Source of the DNA: Protula sp. h YS-2021
Lineage: Eukaryota; Annelida; Polychaeta; Sabellida; Serpulidae
Direction: 5' to 3'
Assembly (NCBI GenBank): GCA_949752745.1
Contig: OX457027.1
Coordinates: 57,788,053-57,852,052 of the forward strand
DNA: 64,000 nt
How positions within the stretch are numbered: the stretch's first letter is position 1; the number at the start of each line of letters is the position of its first letter. The position numbers were made by a program, and so were the translations under genes. Below the pieces are notes generated by a model. The model did not search any database and was not told the origin of the DNA. It saw nothing but the letters and a program-made list of their open reading frames with translations. Below are positions 35,001-41,435 of this stretch, piece after piece.

Positions 35001-37939
35001 TTTGTTTTTTTTTTTGTTTTTTTTTCAACCTTTGAGAAATCGTAGTTATTGAATTGGTGTCATCAATACAAACTCAATACAAACTATGTCCTATTCAAAC
35101 TCATTTCAGTGACTCTGTCCAATTCTTGCAGCTTAAAATCAGTAACTTTATTAAGTCACTACATTTTTCAGTATCTTTACAATATCTCAGAGTAAACCAG
35201 TGACTTTACTGCAAAGTCACTGAAAATTTCAGTGACTTTGTGAAGTCACTGATTTGACAAATTCACTGTAATAGATCCATTGCAGTCTTGGGGTGAAAAA
35301 TGTGTCGTCTAAATAGATTGTTTGATCTAGTGTTCATGTGGAGTGTTTCACGTTTTTCAGTAACACCTTCCGGACCGGGTAAAGTGTTGATCTCACAACA
35401 ATGAAATACTGAAAGTGTTGTCTTGATGCCTTATTTGGGCAATTAATGTAATAATTTTGTTTTTAATAGGTGAGAAAATCTAAAGAAGATCTTCCTAAAC
35501 CAGCTGTGCCTGCATTTTTACCAGCGGTACGTCAGATTCCCTGATAAATAATTATGTTTCCCTGTAGGATGGAAACATTTTTTTTTGTACTTTCTGTGAG
35601 GAGATGTGTGTATGTGTTTATAGTCTGTGCGTCTGATGTGGACACTTGATTTTGTTAGCACGATACGAAATTTCGGATCAGCTTCAAGCTTGATTATGCC
35701 TTGGGTCGGTCCGCCGGTTTGGATTGTGTCTGACGTAAATTGGACAACGCGTGACGTCATGGTATGTAAACACGTGACAGTTACGTCATTACTGTAACTG
35801 CAGAACGAAACGTCGGATCAGCTTCACACTTGAAGGTATGATGCCTTAGGTGGGTTTGACGATTCATGTGGTATTTGGCGTGTATAACGCAACACACGAG
35901 GTCATATGACGTCAAAACAAATTGCAGACACTTGACTTCGTTAACACGATAACTCGGATCAACCTGAAACGTGAGATTATGCCTTGGGTTGGACTGAGGG
36001 TTACTATTGTAGTTGACGCATATTGGAAAAGCGTGATGCGGTATCACATCAAAACATGATTGCAATTGGAGCTAGTGGGGTTTGACGAGCTGCTAGGAGA
36101 GAGAGAGAGTAGGCGGTACCTTTGTTATCCATTGCACAAGTTTTCGCGACCAGCTAGGCATAGCATGCAGCATTTTCTGTGAGTTTTTTTTTTTTTTTTT
36201 TTTTTTTGTTATGGTCGTATTTACACGCCTTTGGGGGACAATCTATTGATTTTACTGAGCCGACAAGAAAGCTATCCTCACTGCCAAGCTGGTCCATATA
36301 TGAGACCGGTTATGTAACATTTGCTTGCAGTACCTGTAAATATTTTTCGCTTTTTAAGTGGGTCATGTGGTTTCTTCTGCTATGGCAAGCAGCTCACCAT
36401 TGTAGCACAAATATGCCCCCCTCCCCCTCCCCCCTGAGGTGAGTTGTCTATTGCTTGTCTTGTGTTTTTTGGCCGATGAGAATAAACGAAGACAACGTTT
36501 ACATCAAGGGTGTAAGTACACTTTGGGTACAAACCTATACCGTGAAAGGGATAAAAGGGTTAGGACTGCGTTCACAGCCGTGCTGTATTAGATGGTAGGG
36601 GGGAAGGGGTGGGATGACAGTAAGCAAAGACAAAAACAAAAAATTCACCAATGAAGCGGGAATTGGTTAGGTAGCGACCACCTTCCAGACCCGGATAAAA
36701 AAAGACTGGTAAAACCCGTTTGCAGTTCCTTGATCCTCGACCCGGATAAGAGACGTACACTCAAACCTGTTTATACTGGCCACCTTCCAGAATCGCATGA
36801 CAAGACGAACAGTGAAACCTGCCTGTCGTGACCAGGATAAAAAGGCTGTAGTGGCCGTCATCAGTCCGGATAAAAAAAAGAGTATAGCAATCAAGAGTAA
36901 GATACCCACAAGTCGGGTTACGACGCCCCCACTAAGCCCCCCCCCCTCCCCCACCTATCGCCCCGCCCCGCTCCTTGGGGGATAAAGGTGTTTCGTAGTT
37001 CGACTTCTAGACATATCAGGTATATTCAGATATATTTATATAAGGTAGAAGTCTTCCTGAAATAGTACAAAATTGTCCAAATAAAACTTTGTGAACCGAA
37101 GGTGGGGCAAGCAGTGAAAAAGGATGGGGAGAGGGGTATTGGGGGAACACTTGTGTTTGTTTTCAAAAACAAAAGGTCAGTGGCTGGCTGGCCAACTAAA
37201 AGTTTGACATGTTTAGGTACACTGATATTGGTGTGACTGGCCCTCTGGCTTTCTGGGTTATAATAAAAACGAGTTGATTCGTGGTGGGCTGGGAGCGGTG
37301 TGATTGTCAGGGAAGCTGAATTTCAGTCTGTCATTTTAACGAGCCCTAACTGATCCATAAAAGCACGTTTCCATTAGAATCTATTAAACCTGTTAAAACC
37401 TATTAAGCCAGTTTTTTTAATGTGCCTATTTTCTTCGCAAAAACGACCTATTAAAATCTAATTTTCGAAATGTTAGTTACTTATATTATTTACATGTATT
37501 TATTTCCTAATTTGTTTGCAGTCTGTACTTACTTTACACATAATATAAGAAACTTGTTGATTTCCACAGTTGTTCTCGGTGCGTTGAAGTTTCAAAATTG
37601 AAATTTTTTTGTGATTGACGTATTGTAGCTAATGCATTGATTTACTTAAAAACAACTTGTTAAATATGTTCTTGAACATAGAAGCCTACCTTTTGAATCT
37701 ACAAAACCTCTAAGGACCTATTACAATAAACTATTATTTTACGAAGTAGCGCCTGGAAACCCTTACCGATAAAAAGAGAAAAAATAATGTCGTTCTTCAT
37801 TTGTTTTCAGGTATGCTGTGAGGCGTTTCTTAAAAGTATTCAAAAAGCAAACTTTGATATATTTGATGCGCGACTTGCGCAGAGGAACGGCTGGTTGCCA
37901 TGGTTGCTGTGGTGGAGAAACAAACGCAAGTCATTCTGA
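19917..37939 (+). CDS. NDUFAF6: NADH dehydrogenase (ubiquinone) complex I assembly factor 6, complete (ten exons)
   Basis: Exons 19917-20098, 22170-22269, 24564-24644, 24890-24931, 26774-26830, 33180-33282, 33818-33951, 34741-34842, 35470-35526 and 37811-37939 join to 987 nt, 328 codons plus stop. All junctions are in phase with GT-AG introns. The protein aligns end to end with animal NDUFAF6 (human about 333 residues). It acts in mitochondria in early complex I assembly and ND1 biogenesis (family knowledge). It has a squalene/phytoene synthase-like all-helical fold. Landmarks are [56 protein letters not shown] and the end [16 protein letters not shown]. The Asp-rich DxxxD motifs of active prenyl synthases are replaced ([14 protein letters not shown]), so it is probably non-catalytic. 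The start is ATG 19917 or ATG 19977; the second gives [13 protein letters not shown], a good mitochondrial presequence. Confidence 0.95.
20099..22169 (+). other. NDUFAF6 intron 1
   Basis: About 2.1 kb. A 46-bp direct duplication (TTATAATTGTGTTATTACTT and following) sits at about 22022-22110, just before the exon 2 acceptor. No other feature was recognised, and the short frames around 20593-20967 are not supported. Confidence 0.6.
22170..22269 (+). CDS. NDUFAF6: NDUFAF6 exon 2
   Basis: Acceptor TTTTTACGTTTCAG|, donor GCGCAG|GTAGTT. The first base completes Arg with exon 1. It encodes [17 protein letters not shown] and [15 protein letters not shown], the first helices of the squalene/phytoene synthase-like fold. 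It is the best-conserved segment of the protein. Confidence 0.95.
22355..22380 (+). repeat. Poly-G run
   Basis: A near-pure G tract follows a TGTGTG run, giving Gly-rich artefact frames. It lies in NDUFAF6 intron 2, just upstream of the hAT-type MITE. Confidence 0.9.
22465..22855. mobile_element. hAT-type MITE with 8-bp target duplication
   Basis: The element begins TAGGGATGTGACGG and ends TCACATCACTA. The termini match at 10 of 11 positions as inverted repeats (TAGGGATGTGA against TAGTGATGTGA). The flanks ATTCACAA (22457-22464) and ATTCACAG (22856-22863) are an 8-bp target site duplication with one mismatch. Subterminal regions carry repeated CGGTTCGG/CCGAACCG motifs, which fits hAT elements. 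At 391 bp with no frame it is non-autonomous. It lies in NDUFAF6 intron 2. Confidence 0.8.
23322..23362. repeat. Hairpin inverted repeat
   Basis: GACAATTGATC (23322-23332) and GATCAATTGTC (23352-23362) are perfect 11-bp arms. One mismatch inward, a further five pairs form (AGCGA/TCGCT). A compact stem-loop is possible in RNA or single-stranded DNA. Confidence 0.75.
23370..23870. repeat. Long inverted repeat (foldback), about 75-bp arms
   Basis: Left arm about 23374-23447 contains CAAGAATTCTGGAG...CCAGATATTTCTTGGTAGGCT. Right arm about 23795-23868 contains AGCCTACCCAGAAATACCTG...CAGAATTCTTG and is its inverse complement at roughly 85 percent by eye. The 350-bp middle is AT-rich. It is probably a foldback or MITE remnant in NDUFAF6 intron 2. 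Confidence 0.65.
24130..24330 (+). repeat. Dispersed repeat fragment with GTCTGTCTGTCGG core
   Basis: GTCGGTCTGTCTGTCGG at about 24170-24186 is followed by AAAACTGCTGCAAGG and ATGAAACTTGGT. The order is simple GTCTGTC repeat, then 'aaaactgctg', then 'atgaaacttg'. It recurs in several places here and marks one repeat superfamily. Confidence 0.4.
24564..24644 (+). CDS. NDUFAF6: NDUFAF6 exon 3
   Basis: 27 codons in phase 0, acceptor TTGTGTTGAAG|, donor CAT|GTAAGC. It encodes [18 protein letters not shown] and then KECLNDIYH, matching the R-M-x-x-Q-F-W-K-x-x-(V/L)-x-D-I-Y helix of the family. The AAG acceptor is less common than CAG. Confidence 0.93.
24890..24931 (+). CDS. NDUFAF6: NDUFAF6 exon 4 (42 nt)
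   Basis: A micro-exon of 14 codons, [14 protein letters not shown]. The acceptor is TGTGTTTGAAG| and the donor TAT|GTAAGT. It matches the P-V-A-I-E-L-W segment of vertebrate homologues. It was identified by phase and homology; a gene finder could easily miss it. Confidence 0.88.
24955..25620 (+). repeat. Dispersed repeat with GTCTGTC core and two 155-bp internal copies
   Basis: It starts after TTTTTAGATCAGCCGACTA, resembling the stem-loop heads at 26901 and 33488. CCGTCCATCTGTCTGTCTGT lies at 25277-25296. The block GGGTGTCGTTTCCGCGACAG...GCATAGAATAAGG...CCGTCGG(C/T)...TTTGGCCTACA occurs at about 25313 and again at about 25471. It lies in NDUFAF6 intron 4; the 177-codon frame overlapping exon 4 runs into it and is not real beyond the exon. 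Confidence 0.5.
25800..26025 (+). mobile_element. tRNA-derived SINE-like fragments
   Basis: GTGGACTGATCATCACGAGG and GTGGGTTCAAGCC (25882-25894) look like the anticodon-to-T-arm half of a tRNA with a B box. A second B-box-like GTGAGTTCAAGCCCCGG lies at about 25994-26010. The A box is weak, so this is a remnant. It lies in NDUFAF6 intron 4. Confidence 0.45.
26774..26830 (+). CDS. NDUFAF6: NDUFAF6 exon 5
   Basis: 19 codons, [19 protein letters not shown], from acceptor TGTTTCAG| to donor AGG|GTCAGT. It matches the K-R-H-x-L-(T/S)-K-(R/K)-W-(L/F)...I-(V/E)-x-R helix of the family. The donor has C at +3, which is unusual but functional in many genes. The intron that follows is 6.3 kb and carries the large tandem arrays. 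Confidence 0.92.
26901..26927 (+). repeat. Perfect 11-bp inverted repeat at the head of a tandem-repeat element
   Basis: CCCAGCTTACG (26901-26911), loop GTACA, CGTAAGCTGGG (26917-26927). It follows a poly-T and TAG. It is followed by GGCGTCCGTTAGTTAG and then the 145-bp tandem units. A similar head (TAGACCAGCC, loop, GGCTGGTCTA) lies at 33488-33515. Confidence 0.85.
26990..28272 (+). repeat. Tandem array, about 145-bp unit, about nine copies
   Basis: AAAATG(C/T)ATCTCCTCCTACA begins units near 26995, 27138, 27288, 27432, 27573, 27714, 27918, 28063 and 28190. Each continues with a Cys-free block: GATGTCATTTATTTTTGGTGT, then GGGTCGTGCATACGGCTTGT and AGTCGATCGGG. The last unit is cut at GCATACGGCTTGTAAG, where the 51-bp array begins directly. 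It lies within NDUFAF6 intron 5. Confidence 0.85.
28273..32600 (+). repeat. 51-bp satellite-like tandem array, about 85 units
   Basis: The unit is about AACCGCGCATCAACGCAAGT, then TAAATAAACATGCGCACTGG, then TCCGAAATGCG. The period is 51 bp, seen for example at 28381 to 28432. Since 51 = 3 x 17, open frames run through on both strands: a plus 17-mer like [17 protein letters not shown] and a minus 17-mer like [17 protein letters not shown]. This gives frames up to 279 codons with no real gene support. Each unit holds GCGCAT and ATGCGC as 6-bp inverted arms about 19 bases apart. The whole array sits inside intron 5 of NDUFAF6. Confidence 0.9.
30200..32410 (+). repeat. Higher-order repeat blocks within the 51-bp array (711 bp)
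   Basis: The variant CACATTCACAAAAGGTG recurs at about 30200, 30911, 31622 and 32397, spacings of 711, 711 and about 775. Blocks 30205-30915 and 30916-31626 give identical translations in every frame compared, so they are near-identical DNA. 711 is 14 units of 51 minus 3. Confidence 0.85.
32601..33179 (+). other. NDUFAF6 intron 5, distal unique part
   Basis: About 580 bp between the satellite and exon 6. A poly-T run lies at 32860-32872. Short frames on both strands show no recognised feature. Confidence 0.6.
33180..33282 (+). CDS. NDUFAF6: NDUFAF6 exon 6
   Basis: Acceptor CCGTGATCAG|, donor TTGG|GTGAGT (phase 1). It encodes [20 protein letters not shown] and then [12 protein letters not shown], matching the E-x-x-L-x-D-x-(A/P)-(Y/F)...L-E-x-Y-A-x...S-S-L-x-Y-L-x-L segment. 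The acceptor has a poor pyrimidine tract, but phase and homology are clear. Confidence 0.93.
33488..33580 (+). repeat. Stem-loop element head plus (GTAT)n
   Basis: TAGACCAGCC (33488-33497) and GGCTGGTCTA (33506-33515) are perfect 10-bp arms after a poly-T. CCATATGTATGTACG and a GTAT run follow to about 33575. The layout matches the head at 26901, so it is probably the same repeat superfamily. It lies in NDUFAF6 intron 6. Confidence 0.65.
33818..33951 (+). CDS. NDUFAF6: NDUFAF6 exon 7
   Basis: 134 nt, acceptor TTCCTTGATAG|, donor AAA|GTAAGT. It encodes [20 protein letters not shown], then [17 protein letters not shown]. This corresponds to the second motif helix of squalene/phytoene synthases (G-x-x-x-Q-x-x-N-x-L-R-D), with the catalytic Asp replaced here. 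Confidence 0.95.
34463..34690 (+). repeat. 21-bp minisatellite, about ten units
   Basis: GTTGTCAGCACAACAGTTGG-type units of 21 bp repeat with A/T substitutions. The 7-codon period leaves both strands open (plus VVSTTVG, minus VLTTPTV), which explains the Val/Thr-rich frames. It ends about 50 bp before NDUFAF6 exon 8. Confidence 0.9.
34741..34842 (+). CDS. NDUFAF6: NDUFAF6 exon 8
   Basis: 34 codons in phase 0, acceptor GGTGTTATTTCAG|, donor ATA|GTAAGA. It encodes [11 protein letters not shown] followed by [19 protein letters not shown], matching the V-S-Q-E...V-x-D-(V/L)-I-Y-D-I-A-S segment. Confidence 0.95.
35198..35251 (+). repeat. Two adjacent perfect hairpins
   Basis: 35198-35222: arms CAGTGACTTT / AAAGTCACTG around ACTGC. 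35230-35251: arms CAGTGACTT / AAGTCACTG around TGTG. The half-site AGTGACTT or its inverse is also frequent nearby (35110-35170). It lies in NDUFAF6 intron 8. Confidence 0.85.
35470..35526 (+). CDS. NDUFAF6: NDUFAF6 exon 9
   Basis: 19 codons, [19 protein letters not shown], from acceptor TTTGTTTTTAATAG| to donor GCG|GTACGT. It matches the A-R...(V/L)-P-x-x-A-x-P-A-F-L segment near the C-terminus of the family. Confidence 0.93.
35540..36080 (+). repeat. Tandem repeat of about 145-150 bp, three diverged units
   Basis: The order GACACTTGA...GTTAGCACGATA...TCGGATCAGCTTCA...TGATTATGCCTTGGGT...GACGTCAT occurs from about 35638, 35790 and 35930. It follows a CTGTAGGATGGAAACATTTT head. The minus-strand frames here come from this repeat. 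It lies in NDUFAF6 intron 9. Confidence 0.65.
36560..37000 (+). repeat. Degenerate repeat with GGATAAAA units, and C-rich run
   Basis: ACCCGGATAA/ACCAGGATAA/GTCCGGATAA motifs recur at 36690, 36740, 36831 and 36866, together with CCACCTTCCAGA and AAACCTG blocks about 80-110 bp apart. A C/G-rich run follows at 36928-36975. A poly-T of about 23 lies upstream at 36186-36208. No exon was seen. Confidence 0.4.
37001..37810 (+). other. NDUFAF6 intron 9, distal part
   Basis: About 800 bp with no recognised repeat or coding feature, ending at the exon 10 acceptor. Confidence 0.6.
37811..37939 (+). CDS. NDUFAF6: NDUFAF6 exon 10 (terminal)
   Basis: Acceptor CATTTGTTTTCAG|. It encodes [20 protein letters not shown] followed by [18 protein letters not shown] and ends RKSF with TGA at 37937-37939. 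It matches the family tail F-L-x-x-(I/L)-Q-x-x-x-F-D-(I/V)-F...(L/P)-L-x-L-x-x-x-x-W-(R/K). Confidence 0.95.
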   Translation, partial: VCCEAFLKSIQKANFDIFDARLAQRNGWLPWLLWWRNKRKSF

Positions 37940-38690
37940 CCGCGTCCTACATTAGTGCTGTATGTTCATAGTTTGGGATACCAAAAGTACATCTGTGTTT
38001 TTTTTGTGTGCGTTATGATCCCCCGCTGCAACTTTTGGAGACTTTTGCATACAATATGTCAGACTCATCTCGCGCTTGCGAGATCCGGGTTTCGAGTACT
38101 TAGAGTACTTAAATATGTGCTTGTTTCGCCTATCACCCCCCTTCCCGACCCCCTCCTCCCCAGACTTCCGTCTCTGTGTATGTGCCTACGAACATACCAA
38201 AAGGAGCCCTTGTATTACAGTGCCAGAGGACGCGCCGAACGATTGGCCAGCCGGATGGATGCAGTCTTCAAACCTTTATTTAGGACATAATCTAGAGAAA
38301 ACTAGTCAGCATAAAGTCGAAATGCTTTAATGGTGTTTCTAAACGATCGTGTTGAACTATTTCTGGATGGCAATCCGAGCACAGATTTATGAGTTTTTTT
38401 GTTTTTTTTTGTAGCATCTTATCGTTATACTGGAGTCTGGATCTGTAACTTACGATACAATTTATTCAGTGTTCGCAGTATCGCTGTTTTAGCGCAACGT
38501 TTTTGCAAAGTACCGAAAAGTCAAACCTCTTTCAGGATGCCAGATTTCTAAATTCTTATTTCAATTGATCACTGAATTTCTTAACCTCCGTCGAAATTTG
38601 TTGTAATCATAGATTTTCAATAAACTGAAAGCGTAAATCTTTTGTCTTTGAGTTATTAGGTAGAAATAAAACCTCACTATTTAAAAAAAT
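37940..38690 (+). other. NDUFAF6: NDUFAF6 3' untranslated region (inferred)
   Basis: AATAAA signals lie at 38619-38624 and 38665-38670, about 680-730 nt after the stop, and no earlier canonical signal was seen. Open frames in it (37955-38290 and its +1 shadow) begin at non-ATG codons or are proline-rich C-run products and are not genes. The exact cleavage site is not known. Confidence 0.5.
38619..38670 (+). terminator. NDUFAF6: Poly(A) signals for NDUFAF6
   Basis: Two AATAAA hexamers (38619-38624 and 38665-38670), the first in a CAATAAACTG context. They are the nearest canonical signals downstream of the NDUFAF6 stop codon on the plus strand. Confidence 0.5.
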
Positions 38691-39922
38691 GTGATAGTCT
38701 CTGTGACTTTTTTCCAGGTTCTGTGTTGAAGTGTGCGATAATTGTTAGTGGTCAAAACTTGCATGACATATGTTAAAATTAAAACCAATTCAACCAGAGC
38801 TAATTTATTAGAAAGGCTTTTTTTATACCAAACTTGTCCTTTCGTTATCGAAGGACAGCTTGTAAGTGAAAAACGCATTAGAGAATTTATGGCCGCACTT
38901 TACCCTTGGGTGTAAGTTGCAGTGTATCAAAGTCTGAAATTGCCTATCTGACGAGACACTTTAAATTGCAGTGTCAATATTGAATTGGTTTTGGGATTAA
39001 ACGGAAGCAAACATTTACTCCCCGGTCTCTTTTTTTGCTATCAAAATGTTTCATGATAGAGTTTTATGAGAGGTTCGAAGTCCCAGTAACTTTACATTGA
39101 AATACAATTTATTTGAATGCAGCGATAAAATTGCTTTCTCAATTGACCTTGAGGTTTTGTCAAATACAGCCGCATGATCTTCTGTCGTAAAGTGCGAAGG
39201 GAAGCTGCCTCATGATGTCATGTTTCCACTTAGTTTATTTTGAATGGAAAATGTTCGTTATGCGTTCACCTCAACTATTCTCTTCTTACCTTCTGCGAAA
39301 ATACTGATAAATGGAGATGAAATGCCAAAAATACACGAGTAACTCGGTGTGACATAAATGATTATTTATCTTTAGAGGTCGTTTCGGTTTGCGATTCAAC
39401 ACTTCGACTTTTCATTTTTTTTTCAAGCTATAAATCGAGTCTGGCCCGTTCTTTTATTGGCTTTACATTTGAATGGTTAAGACAAAGGAAAATAATCTAT
39501 AACACATCAGTTCTGTTAATGTCTTAAGCCCCGCCGAGAGCAGAAAAAAACAGTTGTGACAGTAGTTGTGTATATTGTATATTGTGGCTCATGTTCAGAT
39601 ATTTCCGGCAGAGTGCCAACGCTAGATGGAAAATTAATCTACATTTCCGTGACAGTGGCTATTAACTTGAATGTATTTCTTTCTTTTTTGTGTGGAATAT
39701 AATATTTAAAGACCGTACAGTTGAAAATGAGACCTTTGTGACTGGTTTGCATGACATAGGACCTTATTATACACGATATATGAACAGAAAATTGCAAACT
39801 TTTGCGTGTCTCTAGCCACTTACATCGCTCTGTTACCATGAACAATAGATTACAGTGCATTTCCACGGCATCAGTTGCTATTATGTATTGTACTTGAAAA
39901 AAAACTGGAGCGTAGAATAAAC

Positions 39923-39959
<37 letters not shown>

Positions 39960-39979
39960 CACATAAGCCACTTGTGTTC

Positions 39980-41435
39980 CAGGCTATCTGTTGCTAGCCT
40001 GAAAGTGTCAGGCTATCTAGAGATGATCTAAGTGAATTGAGCTACGAATAGATGGCCTAAAAATTGTCAGGCTGTCTAAAGATAACCTGGTTCTTGCGCT
40101 TGAAAATTATAGAGCTAGTCTGAAATGTTTCGATTCGCTTTTTAACACGCTTTTTCACACGTTTCTTCAGTTGGCAATGAAGCTGTTATGTGAATGGCTT
40201 CTAAAGCTGCAGTTATTCCATTCATTAGTTTCCTGTGGGATCTGGTCATAAATTGTCCTCATTAATAAATTGCTTCCGGATTCCCCGAAGGAGTCGTTCT
40301 TTTTTTTTTTGGGGGGGGGGGGGGGGTTCGATATAATTCACTTGTGTTCCAAAGCACTGTCCAGTATCGCTGTTAGTATTCCTAGCGGTCCGCCAGAAGG
40401 TGACGAACTTCAAATTTTATTGGCCGTCCAGAGTCTCGGTTTTTAGCAGAATCCGAACAGGCTCTGTCATTTATCTTTTCGCCCATCCGTAGTAGTTGTA
40501 ACTGAGCCAAATCGAACCCCACCACGATTACGTCAACCCGATTTGGTATAAAAATGCTTCTCAAAGTGAAAAACCACATTCAGGCTTAAAAAAAAAACAC
40601 TGGGATATGCATCTAAAATTGCCTCAGTGAATAACGATATTTCACAGATGAGTCAGTTAAAGAGTTAGTTTCAAAGTGCGATAAAAAGTACATGAATTTC
40701 AAATTAAGGTAACCAAAATTAGGTAAATTAATACACTTACAACACTCGATTATTTAAAATAAGGATATGTCCGGGAAAATAAGAATTCATTTCGTGTTTT
40801 CAATATTTGCGAATCAAGACATTGTCAATAATAGCCTGTTCCGGAACAAACTAAATTAGGTTTAGGACAGTTCAACTTTATGATTCTTTATATATTTCAT
40901 TTAGATCGAGGCCCGTGAGTTTCATACGGAATAGACTCACCTGGTCGATACTGCCTAATTTTACCTGCAGTAAAAAATTTGCTTCTTACTTGCTTCATGT
41001 ATTCGTATTTATTTATTGGTTTTTTTATGTTGTTTCATTTCAGTTTTAACCGGATAACTGTGTGATGAGTAATTAGGTCTAAGGATAAAATGAATAAATT
41101 GTGGTATAACGTCCAAATGCACTTTACTGTAGAATAAAAAGGGGACGTTAGTTGCCAAAAATGAGAACTACAGATTTCTTCTTCTGGCAAATAAATGATA
41201 CAGAATGTCGTGATGTAGTCTCATTTGAATGTTGAAGATATGTAGTGATGATTGTTATAACAATTGGACATATGTGTTGAATAGAATACTAGTCTGATAG
41301 TATTCGGTAGTATCCGATTTCATAAAAAGATATTTCTTTCACGAGTCGAAGCACATCAGCTTAACTCTAATACGACTGTCAACAGATAGCCTGACTCTTT
41401 CCAGGCCATCTGATTGACTTAGGAGATGAATAGGC
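39980..41435. repeat. Inverted pair of GTCAGGCTATCT segments, about 1.4 kb apart
   Basis: The left segment has GCCTGAAAGTGTCAGGCTATCT-like sequence near 39997-40018. The right segment near 41388-41415 is its inverse complement (AGATAGCCTGAC...CCAGGC), with a few changes. GGCTATCT is also repeated locally on the left. It may mark the ends of a 1.4-kb element with no visible coding capacity. Confidence 0.4.

Noticed and set aside
37955..38330. Overlapping frames of 84 and 111 codons after NDUFAF6
   Set aside because: They lie in the inferred 3' untranslated region, are Pro-rich from C runs, and match nothing known.
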